Of a stretch of DNA of 15,723 nucleotides, positions 7,975 through 13,798 are shown piece by piece. This DNA comes from Coriobacteriaceae bacterium. GTDB taxonomy: Bacteria > Actinomycetota > Coriobacteriia > Anaerosomatales > D1FN1-002. The notes under the pieces were generated by a model, which saw only the letters and a list, made by a program, of their open reading frames with translations, had not been told where the DNA came from and did not search any database. How positions within the stretch are numbered: the first letter of the stretch is position 1; every line of letters starts with the position of its first letter. Location of the stretch: positions 1 through 15,723 of the forward strand of contig PNNM01000019.1 of assembly GCA_013824215.1 (NCBI GenBank), given 5' to 3'. The translations under genes and the position numbers were made by a program.

Positions 7975-8681
7975 ACGAGCTGTCGACGGTAGCCATCGTG
8001 TACGTCGTCTACGCCGCGTCCTTCCTGGTCATGGCGGTGGCCCTGGTCGTTCTCTGGCGCAGGACCGCACGCGCGGGCGTGCTCGCGAGCTTCCTGTTGC
8101 TGGCCGCGTTCGCGCTCGCCCATGGGGTGGCGGACGCGATCGATGGCTACCTGCGTGTCATCGGCTCGAGCCCGATGGTGCCCGGGACACTCCAGGCCGC
8201 GCGTCTCGTGCTGCTCGCGGTCTCGTTCCTGATCCTTCTGGTGTTCGGAGTGACACTCCTCATATCGGAGCCGAGGCACGCCCGAGTCACCCTGTGGCTG
8301 GGCGTGATCGCCGTCGTCGGGCTCGCGGGAACCCTCGTGTCGATGTACCTGAACCGCCCGTCCATCGCGACTATCACGGCGATAGACGCCGGCGTCAGGC
8401 ACCTGATCGCCTTCCCCGGGTCGCTGGTCGCGGGGGTCGGGCTCGCTCGCCTCGCCGTGCGGTCCAGGCGCGTGGGCCTCGAGTGGTTCGCGCGCTACGC
8501 GCTGCTGGCGGCGGTGGGGCTGATCGTCTACGGGGTGCTGGCGGGTCTTCTGACGACCGGCTATCCAGAGCCCCGCACCCTGTTGGGCCTTCCCATCCAG
8601 GTGCACCGGATGGCGGCGGCCGTGCTCATAGCCATCGGCAGCGTCAACATGCTGCTGTCGCTGCGATCGGGGAGCGAGTAG
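7971..8681 (+). CDS. Seven-helix integral membrane protein, possible sensor partner of the PadR-like regulator
   Basis: No named family recognised. The 236 residues form about seven hydrophobic segments: roughly 5-28, 36-53, 73-97, 105-125, 141-162, 172-193 and 208-231, separated by short polar loops with Arg-rich cytoplasmic turns (WRRTAR at 29-34, VRSRR at 163-167). Polar residues within membrane segments, such as HGVADAID (51-58) and RHLIAFPG (143-150), could be functional. The protein ends almost straight after the last helix, so there is no kinase, cyclase or other output domain. The layout resembles membrane sensor modules that elsewhere carry such domains. The GTG start overlaps the regulator stop, with GGGGAG (7960-7965) 5 nt upstream. 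Co-translation with a PadR protein recalls known PadR/membrane-protein pairs; a role in sensing or sequestering the regulator is inference. Confidence 0.8.
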   Translation: MNELSTVAIVYVVYAASFLVMAVALVVLWRRTARAGVLASFLLLAAFALAHGVADAIDGYLRVIGSSPMVPGTLQAARLVLLAVSFLILLVFGVTLLISEPRHARVTLWLGVIAVVGLAGTLVSMYLNRPSIATITAIDAGVRHLIAFPGSLVAGVGLARLAVRSRRVGLEWFARYALLAAVGLIVYGVLAGLLTTGYPEPRTLLGLPIQVHRMAAAVLIAIGSVNMLLSLRSGSE

Positions 8682-8692
8682 CACCTACTCGC
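8674..8692 (+). terminator. Hairpin overlapping the stop codon, possible weak terminator
   Basis: GCGAGTAG (8674-8681) and CTACTCGC (8685-8692) form a perfect 8-bp stem with a 3-nt CAC loop. The stop codon TAG is in the left arm. No T-run follows, so it may instead protect the mRNA 3' end or be an operator. Confidence 0.4.
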
Positions 8693-8701
8693 CCGACGCC
8701 G

Positions 8702-8728
8702 CTTCGCGCGGGTGTCTCCGGCGCGAGG
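8702..8728 (+). terminator. Second hairpin after the membrane protein gene
   Basis: CTTCGCGC (8702-8709) pairs with GCGCGAGG (8721-8728), 8 bp with one G-T wobble and an 11-nt loop. It is followed by a pyrimidine-rich stretch TCCTCTTCGTGTCGTT rather than a clean T-run. Together with the preceding hairpin it may end the regulator transcript; evidence is modest. Confidence 0.35.
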
Positions 8729-8760
8729 TCCTCTTCGTGTCGTTCAGAGCCCTCCCGAAA

Positions 8761-8772
8761 TACATTCATGTA
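8761..8772 (+). promoter_or_regulatory. Palindromic operator candidate upstream of the cytochrome promoter
   Basis: TACAT-TC-ATGTA is a perfect 5-2-5 inverted repeat ending 5 bp before the predicted -35 box. It is A+T-rich in a G+C-rich genome. PadR proteins characterised elsewhere bind ATGT/ACAT dyads with other spacing, so the PadR-like regulator encoded just upstream is a natural candidate ligand. That link is inference. Confidence 0.45.
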
Positions 8773-8777
8773 GACCC

Positions 8778-8806
8778 TTGTGCATTGGTTCACGGGGTAC
8801 TATCAT
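8778..8806 (+). promoter_or_regulatory. Sigma70-like promoter of the 7-heme cytochrome gene
   Basis: The -35 box TTGTGC (8778-8783, TTG core kept) and the -10 box TATCAT (8801-8806, 5 of 6 to consensus) are separated by exactly 17 bp. Transcription would start near 8813, which places two strong hairpins in the transcript leader. An overlapping TACTAT at 8798-8803 is a weaker alternative -10. Confidence 0.65.
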
Positions 8807-8859
8807 GAGTTTTGCTTAAGGGGCTAGTCCCCTACGGACTAGCATTAAGGAACGGTTAA

Positions 8860-8884
8860 GCACCTGACGGAGACCGTCAGGTGC
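8860..8884 (+). promoter_or_regulatory. Perfect 11-bp hairpin in the cytochrome leader
   Basis: GCACCTGACGG (8860-8870) pairs perfectly with CCGTCAGGTGC (8874-8884) around the 3-nt loop AGA. No T-run follows, so it is not a terminator. As DNA it is an 11-bp inverted repeat near +48 to +72 from the predicted transcription start, so it could also be a protein-binding site. Confidence 0.75.
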
Positions 8885-8950
8885 GACCGGCACCAAGGGT
8901 GGGTGCGGGCTGCTCAGCAGTTCGACGCCCCCTTTCATATGACGCCGACA

Positions 8951-8960
8951 GGAAGGAGGT
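8951..8960 (+). promoter_or_regulatory. Strong ribosome binding site deciding the cytochrome start
   Basis: GGAAGGAGGT contains a near-complete anti-16S match (AAGGAGGT) and lies 8 nt before the ATG at 8969. It is the best Shine-Dalgarno in the window and the reason for choosing 8969 over the downstream ATGs. Its last part, with the following GC, is the AGGTGC copied upstream in the leader. Confidence 0.8.
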
Positions 8961-8968
8961 GCTTTGAA

Positions 8969-10669
8969 ATGAGTGCGTCATCCAAGTCAGTCAGAACCCC
9001 CCGAGGAGGAATGATGAGAAAGGCCCTGTTCACGGCCCTGGTCATCGTGTTCCTGTTCGCGATGGCAGGGGCTGCGTTCGCAGCGGGCCCCGTGCTCGAC
9101 CCGTCGAACGAGACGAGCTACGGCGCCAGCACGTCCGGCATCGATCCGGCGACCGGGCTGTCGATCTGGTCGTACCAGGACCTGCAGGACGCGTCCCCGA
9201 AGTACGAGGGCGGCTACGCGGCGTTCAACAACGGCAGTGAGACCACGTACGCGGTCAACCCGCACGGTGGCTACAACACCACGACCAACAAGTGCAAGGT
9301 GTGCCACGCGGTCCACCGCGCCGAAGGCGCTTACTACCTCCTGCGCTCCGATTCGCAGGACGACGCGTGCTCCTACTGCCACATCGGCTCGGCCCACTCG
9401 ACCAAGGTGGTCTACGACCTGAACCCCGATGGCATCTACACCATGAACGGCCACACCATCGGCGCCCAGACGCAGATCCCGGACTCCACGACCAAGCAGG
9501 TCGCGCAGGCGGTCGTCCTTTCGACCACGGACGCGACCGGCAACCCGATCTCCGAGACGATCCACGTCCGCGCGTACGAGTCCGAGAAGAACGAGATGTA
9601 CCGCTTCGCTCGGCATCACGGCCAGTCGGCCGTCAGCGAGTCATGGGCGGACACCACGACCACCATCGTCGACCCGACCGATGGCGTGACGAAGAAGGTC
9701 TCCGGTTCCGCTCGCGGCGGCTACATCAAGGTCGGTCCTCTGGCCCTTCGCTGCATGAGCTGCCACCAGCCGCACAACGCGGTCGGCGAGGTCTGGCGTC
9801 CGAAGCTGTTCGTCCCGTGGACCAGCGCCAACTACGCGAGCGTCCAGGACACGGACACGTTCGATCCCGACGGCTACAAGCTGCTGCGTCGCGCTCCGTC
9901 CGGCACGACCACGGGCACCCCGTGGACGACGTCGCTCAGCGGCGGCGACACCTTCTACCAGGCGTCGCAGGTCGTGAAGGCGATCGAGTCCAACGCCCTT
10001 CCGGGCGTCAACTTCAGCCAGCACGAGTCCGCCGAGGCCAAGTACACCGAGAACGGCGTCCTTCGCTCCCAGCCTATCTGGATCGCGCAGGGCATCCACG
10101 CGTCGGCCGTGCCGACGACCGGTGTCTACCGCTACCCGAACAAGGTCAACAACATGGCCCTGTCCTGGTGGTGCGCGGACTGCCACAACCTGAACATCGG
10201 CGGTTGGGAGCCTCTGACCGATCCGGAGCTCGGGTTCAAGGCGCACACCGAGCGCACGCACGCCGCGCCGTACTACGGCGCCTACGGCGGCCCGTCGCAG
10301 TGCTTCTCCTGCCACCGCAACGACCTCGCGGTGCAGATGGGCTTGGCAGCCACCGCCACCGCCAACTTCGGCGGCACCGGTCGCGCCACGCCTCTTGGCC
10401 TGCGCACGAGCTCCAGCGCCTGCTCGCAGTGCCACTACGGCACCGGCGACTACTACGTCGAGCGTGTGGTCAACAACTATCCCTCCGACTTCCCGCACTC
10501 GGGCAAGACGACCGACATCAAGATGCTCGGCTCCTACAGCGTCGTCGACTCTGACGGAAACCCGTCGGTCGGCAGCTGGAGCCCCGTCTACAGCGATGCG
10601 ACCGTCACGGCAACGACACTCGACCAGGTCTGTCTCCGCTGCCATCCTGGCATCGGGTTCAACCACTAG
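8969..10669 (+). CDS. Secreted 7-heme c-type cytochrome, candidate extracellular filament subunit
   Basis: A 566-residue exported cytochrome. A basic n-region, a hydrophobic core (about 19-33) and AFA|AG (36-40) give a Sec signal peptide cleaved near 38/39, leaving about 528 residues with no anchor. Seven CxxCH motifs start at C109, C134, C262, C402, C445, C485 and C555. Fourteen further histidines (such as H99, H116, H143, H269, H510 and the C-terminal H566) are more than enough for bis-His ligation. One heme per about 75 residues is unusually sparse and resembles OmcS/OmcE-type filament cytochromes, unlike the dense cytochromes downstream. Assignment to that group is inference from layout, not detected homology. 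Own promoter and leader upstream, strong terminator downstream, so it can be expressed alone at high level. Alternative starts are ATG 9011/9014. Confidence 0.9.
   Translation: MSASSKSVRTPRGGMMRKALFTALVIVFLFAMAGAAFAAGPVLDPSNETSYGASTSGIDPATGLSIWSYQDLQDASPKYEGGYAAFNNGSETTYAVNPHGGYNTTTNKCKVCHAVHRAEGAYYLLRSDSQDDACSYCHIGSAHSTKVVYDLNPDGIYTMNGHTIGAQTQIPDSTTKQVAQAVVLSTTDATGNPISETIHVRAYESEKNEMYRFARHHGQSAVSESWADTTTTIVDPTDGVTKKVSGSARGGYIKVGPLALRCMSCHQPHNAVGEVWRPKLFVPWTSANYASVQDTDTFDPDGYKLLRRAPSGTTTGTPWTTSLSGGDTFYQASQVVKAIESNALPGVNFSQHESAEAKYTENGVLRSQPIWIAQGIHASAVPTTGVYRYPNKVNNMALSWWCADCHNLNIGGWEPLTDPELGFKAHTERTHAAPYYGAYGGPSQCFSCHRNDLAVQMGLAATATANFGGTGRATPLGLRTSSSACSQCHYGTGDYYVERVVNNYPSDFPHSGKTTDIKMLGSYSVVDSDGNPSVGSWSPVYSDATVTATTLDQVCLRCHPGIGFNH
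9003..9016 (+). promoter_or_regulatory. Second ribosome binding site and alternative starts for the cytochrome
   Basis: GAGGAGG (9003-9009) precedes tandem in-frame ATGs at 9011 and 9014. Starting at 9014 would give a textbook 24-residue signal peptide (MRKALF...AFAA). The spacing is only 1 to 4 nt, so the upstream start at 8969 is preferred, but both may be used. Confidence 0.4.
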
Positions 10670-10698
10670 GCGAGAGAGCCCGAAACGTCCGGGCACAC

Positions 10699-10733
10699 GC
10701 GGGGCCTCCGGGGGACCGGAGGCCCCGCTGTTG
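10699..10733 (+). terminator. Rho-independent terminator after the 7-heme cytochrome
   Basis: GCGGGGCCTCCG (10699-10710) and CGGAGGCCCCGC (10717-10728) form a perfect 12-bp stem with a 6-nt loop, followed by TGTTGTCC. The tail is only moderately T-rich, but the stem is very stable. It lies 29 nt after the stop codon and separates the cytochrome from the downstream operon. Confidence 0.8.
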
Positions 10734-10766
10734 TCCCGGGCGGGTCTGCCCGAGACGCAAGTGCGG

Positions 10767-10772
10767 TAGAGT
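10767..10772 (+). promoter_or_regulatory. Possible -10 element for the downstream membrane-cytochrome operon
   Basis: TAGAGT lies 22 nt before the ATG at 10795 and fits the relaxed TAnnnT -10 pattern of high-GC Gram-positives. No clear -35 is visible at the right spacing. A promoter is expected here because a strong terminator lies immediately upstream. Confidence 0.3.
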
Positions 10773-10794
10773 CCCCGCGAGGGAGGGCGAACGG

Positions 10795-11475
10795 ATGTCA
10801 CCCGCGCAAACGAGTGTCCCGACCGGGTCGCCGGTCCGCACCGCCGCTCTTCCGGAGCGGCGTGTCGCCGTCGTCCTCGGTACGCTGGCGCTCGTCGCGC
10901 TCGTGGTGGCGGTCGCGCTCAACGTCCTGCTGGGCGACGTCGTCCGACCGGGTGCGGGCGCGCTCGCCGGCGACGGGGCGCTCATCGGCACGGGCACCGT
11001 CTCCTTCGATGTCCCGACCCCGCCTGTCGAGATGCTCCCGGCCAACGTGATCGGCTACGAGACCATCACCCGCCAGGGAGTCCCGGGCGAGCAGGAGGTC
11101 GCGGCCGAGGCCATGTACGTGACGCTGAGCATGGAGACGGAGATCCAGGTCCCCATCGGGTCGTACGCTCGGGCGCAGGCGTTCCCCTCGGCGCTCGAAG
11201 CGCAGGCGGAGGTCGATCGCGTGATGGCCGGATTCCCCCTCCGGGCCGAGGACCTGGTCCTGAACGGCGTGACGCCGGCCGTCGCGGGCTACGCTCCCGA
11301 TGAGGGCGCCTGGACCGTCGCGTGGACGCGCGGGACCTACGCCATCTACGTCAAGACGCTGTTCCGCGACAAGATCCCGGCGCAGAAGAAGGACTTCCTG
11401 AGGCGCATCGGCACCACAGTCGTCGAGGCCGTGGACACCTATCAGCGCACCGGGAAGCAAGGGCTGCAGTTCTGA
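10795..11475 (+). CDS. Membrane-anchored protein of unknown function, first gene of the heme operon
   Basis: Not recognised. The 226-residue product has a short cytoplasmic N-terminus with ERR (21-23), one transmembrane helix (about 24-46) and a roughly 180-residue domain predicted outside the membrane. That domain has no cysteines or heme motifs, and alternates beta-like strands (EAMYVTLSMETEIQV at 105-119, AWTVAWTRGTYAIYV at 172-186) with a helix (ALEAQAEVDRVMAG at 133-146), ending in an amphipathic helix and a basic tail. It starts after GGGAGGG (10781-10787, 7 nt spacing) and stops 1 nt before the 12-heme cytochrome. Tight coupling to two membrane cytochromes suggests an assembly, scaffolding or quinone-site role, but nothing in the sequence proves it. 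Confidence 0.8.
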   Translation: MSPAQTSVPTGSPVRTAALPERRVAVVLGTLALVALVVAVALNVLLGDVVRPGAGALAGDGALIGTGTVSFDVPTPPVEMLPANVIGYETITRQGVPGEQEVAAEAMYVTLSMETEIQVPIGSYARAQAFPSALEAQAEVDRVMAGFPLRAEDLVLNGVTPAVAGYAPDEGAWTVAWTRGTYAIYVKTLFRDKIPAQKKDFLRRIGTTVVEAVDTYQRTGKQGLQF

Positions 11476-11476
11476 G

Positions 11477-12499
11477 ATGACGCCTCGGGCCGACTACCTC
11501 GCCAGACGTGAGGCCCGCGACCGGCGCGCTCTGGCCGCCGAGCGTCTCTGGTGGCTCGTGGTGTCCGCCGTGTCACTCGGCGTCCTGGTCTGCGCCGTCA
11601 TCGCCGGGGCCGCCGTCAGCCCGCGTACCTGCGCGCTCTGCCACGGCTCCGTCCAGCGCGCCGCCGCCTCGGCGCACACGCAGGTCCGGTGCGACCGGTG
11701 CCACGCCGGCGAGGGCGCTGGGGGGCTGATCGACCAGCGGCTCCGCGTCATCGGCATGGTCGTCCGGGCGCCGTTCTCCGGGGAGGCCACGCGGGCGACG
11801 CACGTCTCGAACCGGGTCTGCCTCTCATGTCACGCGGACGTCCTGGAGCGCACGGTCGCGACCGCCGGCCTCAAGATGAGCCACCGGGAGCCGGAGGCCG
11901 CGGCATGGTCGTGCGTCGGCTGCCATGTCTCGTCCGGGCATGGCGCCAGTCCATCCTTCCGGGGCAGGTACACCATGGGCATGTGCCTCGCCTGTCACTC
12001 CGTGGACCCGCGGAACGTCGCGTCGTGCACGAAGTGCCACACCACGGGCCAGGATCGGGCGGGACGCGATCCGGGCCGCACCCCGTGGCGCGCCATCCAC
12101 GGCCCCGGCTGGCGCACCCTGCACGGCATGGGCGAGCTCGCGACCTGCAAGGCGTGCCATCTCTCGTCACGCTGCGTCGAATGCCACAACATGCCGATCC
12201 CGCACCCGGTCACCTTCAAGAAGCTGCACGGCAGGGAGGTCATCGGCCTGGCGGACGGCGACAAGAACTGCCTGGTGTGCCACAAGGCGGGGGCGTGCGA
12301 CTCGTGCCACGGGCTGCCGATGCCCCATCCCGAGCGCTTCCTGCAGGGGCACTCCGACGTCGTCGCCGCCAAGGGCCGCGCCGTGTGCGAGCGTTGCCAC
12401 GAACCCTCGTCGTGCCTCGACTGCCACGTGCGGCACATACACCCGGGCCTGTCGGACGAGCTGCTGAGGCAGCTGCTGGCGAGACCGGTGCGGCCGTGA
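11477..12499 (+). CDS. Membrane-anchored 12-heme cytochrome c, NapC/NrfH-like N-terminus
   Basis: The 340 residues carry one N-terminal helix (about 25-47), an uncleaved anchor by appearance, and twelve CxxCH motifs starting at C52, C72, C115, C146, C170, C184, C224, C233, C265, C274, C304 and C313. That is one heme per 24 residues over 52-340, a very dense wire. The first heme follows the membrane helix within 5 residues, and the CxxCH, SAH, CxxCH pattern (52-76) recalls the quinol-oxidising NapC/NrfH family. The C-terminal half has three repeats of CxxCH-x4-CxxCH followed by PHP or HP. Probable role: taking electrons from the quinone pool to the cell surface. It starts 1 nt after the previous stop and overlaps the next cytochrome (GTGA). 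Homology to a named cytochrome is not claimed. Confidence 0.9.
   Translation: MTPRADYLARREARDRRALAAERLWWLVVSAVSLGVLVCAVIAGAAVSPRTCALCHGSVQRAAASAHTQVRCDRCHAGEGAGGLIDQRLRVIGMVVRAPFSGEATRATHVSNRVCLSCHADVLERTVATAGLKMSHREPEAAAWSCVGCHVSSGHGASPSFRGRYTMGMCLACHSVDPRNVASCTKCHTTGQDRAGRDPGRTPWRAIHGPGWRTLHGMGELATCKACHLSSRCVECHNMPIPHPVTFKKLHGREVIGLADGDKNCLVCHKAGACDSCHGLPMPHPERFLQGHSDVVAAKGRAVCERCHEPSSCLDCHVRHIHPGLSDELLRQLLARPVRP
12146..12448 (+). repeat. Three tandem di-heme protein repeats
   Basis: Within the 12-heme protein, units beginning at residues 224, 265 and 304 (periods 41 and 39) each contain CxxCH, four residues, CxxCH, then MPIPHP, MPMPHP or HIHP. The first two continue with xxFxxxHG or xxFxxGH. 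This indicates growth by internal duplication. Confidence 0.8.
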
Positions 12500-13701
12500 A
12501 CGCCTTGGCCGCGCTGCGCAACGCGCTCGTCTCGGGAGCCGGGGCGACCAACATCGCCGTCGCGCTCGCGCTTATCGCGGCCGTGATCGCGATCGTCGCG
12601 GCCGTGGTGAGCGCCCTGTCGTCCTCCAGCCCCCGTGCGAGGGCCCGTGCCCTCCTGGCCGACCGTGCGGCCAGCTCCGGCGGCTCGTCCCGCTGGGTGA
12701 TCAGGATCGGGCTCCCTCTCCTCGCCATCATCGCGCTGGCGACCGCCGACCTGTACATGTCGAGCACGGGCACGTGCATGACGTGCCATCGCGACAGCCC
12801 CGAGGCCGAGGCGATGGCGAAGACCACCCACGCCGGCATCGCCTGCGCGCGCTGTCACCTGCCGGGAGGTGTCACGAACGTCGGCCGCCGGATGACCACA
12901 TACGCACGCTGGGTCGCCGTCTACGGCGTCACGAAGCAGCCGCCCGTGCCGGTGCCTGGGAGCGTGGGCAACGGCCCGTGCCTCGCGTGCCATGACGTCG
13001 GCGGCGGGGACGTCGTCACGACGCGCGCGATCCGCGTCCGGCACAGCGACATGCTGGAGCAGGGTGCGCAGTGCCGCGAATGCCACAACTCGGTCGCCCA
13101 CCCCGGGGCCGTCCTCGAGCCCAGCGAGCCGACGATGGACCCGTGCACGCTGTGCCATGACGGCGACCGCGCGCCCTCGGCGTGCGGCACGTGCCACGTG
13201 CGCGACGTGGCTCTCGACTCCGCCGCCCCCCGCGGCTACAGCCGCCTGAAGACCGCGGGCGCCTGGAACGTCTGCTACCGCTGCCACGACCCGGCTCCCT
13301 GCACGCGCTGCCACGGCGTGCTCATGCCGCACCCGCCGGGATGGTCGCCGAACGACCCCGTCACCCCCGGATACGGGCACGCTCGCGACGGGTTCGCGCG
13401 CCGCGAGCTGTGCTGGCGCTGCCATCACTCGCCGGGCAAGCCCTTCGAGCCCGCCGAGGAGAGCTGCAGCTGCCACGGGGTGCTCGGCACTCAGCACGGC
13501 GGCGCCGCGTGGGTGGAGGAGCACGGTCCCGAGGCGACGGGCCGCTACTCGGGGACGAACAACACGTGCTTCGATTGCCACAGTGCCGGGCTGTGCGACT
13601 ACTGCCACGACGGGTATGCGGCGAGGTACGCGCCGAGGGACGACGTCCCCCTCAACCCCGCGTACGCGCAGCCGGCCGGCGGCCCCGCGCAGGACTTCTG
13701 A
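12496..13701 (+). CDS. Membrane-anchored multiheme cytochrome c, 11 CxxCH plus one CxCH
   Basis: The 401-residue product has two predicted membrane helices (about 18-41 and 67-88) joined by an Arg-rich loop, then a heme domain outside the membrane. Canonical CxxCH motifs start at C94, C117, C162, C193, C217, C230, C260, C269, C306, C358 and C367. A twelfth site reads CSCH (324-327), one residue short. The first pair, CMTCH (94-98) through THAGIACARCH (111-121), is strongly NapC/NrfH-like and sits directly after the second helix, which suggests quinol oxidation. CYRCH-x4-CTRCHGVLMPHP (260-280) matches the repeat of the preceding cytochrome, so the two are probably diverged paralogues. The C-terminal 30 residues are Pro/Ala-rich. 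The GTG start overlaps the upstream stop; its own Shine-Dalgarno is poor, so translation is probably coupled. Confidence 0.88.
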   Translation: MNALAALRNALVSGAGATNIAVALALIAAVIAIVAAVVSALSSSSPRARARALLADRAASSGGSSRWVIRIGLPLLAIIALATADLYMSSTGTCMTCHRDSPEAEAMAKTTHAGIACARCHLPGGVTNVGRRMTTYARWVAVYGVTKQPPVPVPGSVGNGPCLACHDVGGGDVVTTRAIRVRHSDMLEQGAQCRECHNSVAHPGAVLEPSEPTMDPCTLCHDGDRAPSACGTCHVRDVALDSAAPRGYSRLKTAGAWNVCYRCHDPAPCTRCHGVLMPHPPGWSPNDPVTPGYGHARDGFARRELCWRCHHSPGKPFEPAEESCSCHGVLGTQHGGAAWVEEHGPEATGRYSGTNNTCFDCHSAGLCDYCHDGYAARYAPRDDVPLNPAYAQPAGGPAQDF

Positions 13702-13798
13702 GCGGCGAGAACGGCACGTTCCCTGCTTATGTGAAGGGTGCTGAAGAGGTATCGGGACCATCCTCCCTCGGGAGACGCGAGAAGGAGTGGATCGAGGA
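13702..13798 (+). other. 97-nt gap between cytochrome and accessory genes
   Basis: No convincing promoter, terminator or RNA structure seen. A weak dyad CTCCC-TC-GGGAG (13763-13774) lies before the ribosome site AAGGAG (13782-13787). Read-through from the cytochrome genes is the simplest view. Confidence 0.4.

Larger units (their letters stand above)
8813..8968 (+). promoter_or_regulatory. Structured 5' leader of the cytochrome mRNA, possible cis-regulatory RNA
   Basis: About 155 nt of predicted untranslated leader. Stem 1 is GCTAGTCC (8823-8830) with GGACTAGC (8836-8843), loop CCTAC, and CTTAA (8815-8819) can pair with TTAAG (8845-8849) outside it. Stem 2 is the 11-bp hairpin at 8860-8884. 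Stem 3 is GCACC (8890-8894) with GGTGC (8902-8906). The SD segment AGGTGC (8957-8962) is an exact copy of the right foot of stem 2, so GCACCT (8860-8865) could pair with either; GCACC at 8890-8894 could also reach the SD. I compared it by eye with remembered consensus motifs of cyclic-dinucleotide (GEMM, class II), cobalamin, TPP and fluoride riboswitches and saw no match. It may be a new regulatory RNA or a pair of protein operators. Confidence 0.5.

Noticed and set aside
8920..8926. GTTCGAC resembling a tRNA T-loop
   Set aside because: The flanking bases do not form a T-stem, and no acceptor or anticodon stem can be built around it.
8903..8968. GTG at 8903 as the start of the 7-heme cytochrome
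   Set aside because: It would add 22 residues with no signal-peptide character and lies inside hairpin 3 without a ribosome site; the strong AAGGAGGT points to 8969.
8813..8968. Known cyclic-dinucleotide (GEMM) riboswitch upstream of the cytochrome
   Set aside because: Such riboswitches precede cytochrome genes in Geobacter, but the conserved core segments I remember are absent. A covariance-model search would settle it.
10701..10726. The GGGGCCTCCG dyad as an operator for the next gene
   Set aside because: Its position just after a stop codon, GC-rich 12-bp stem and T-containing tail fit a terminator better.
12146..12448. Regular repeats in the cytochrome gene as a CRISPR or DNA repeat array
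   Set aside because: The periodicity is at protein level (di-heme units) inside an intact reading frame; the DNA units are not identical and there are no spacers.
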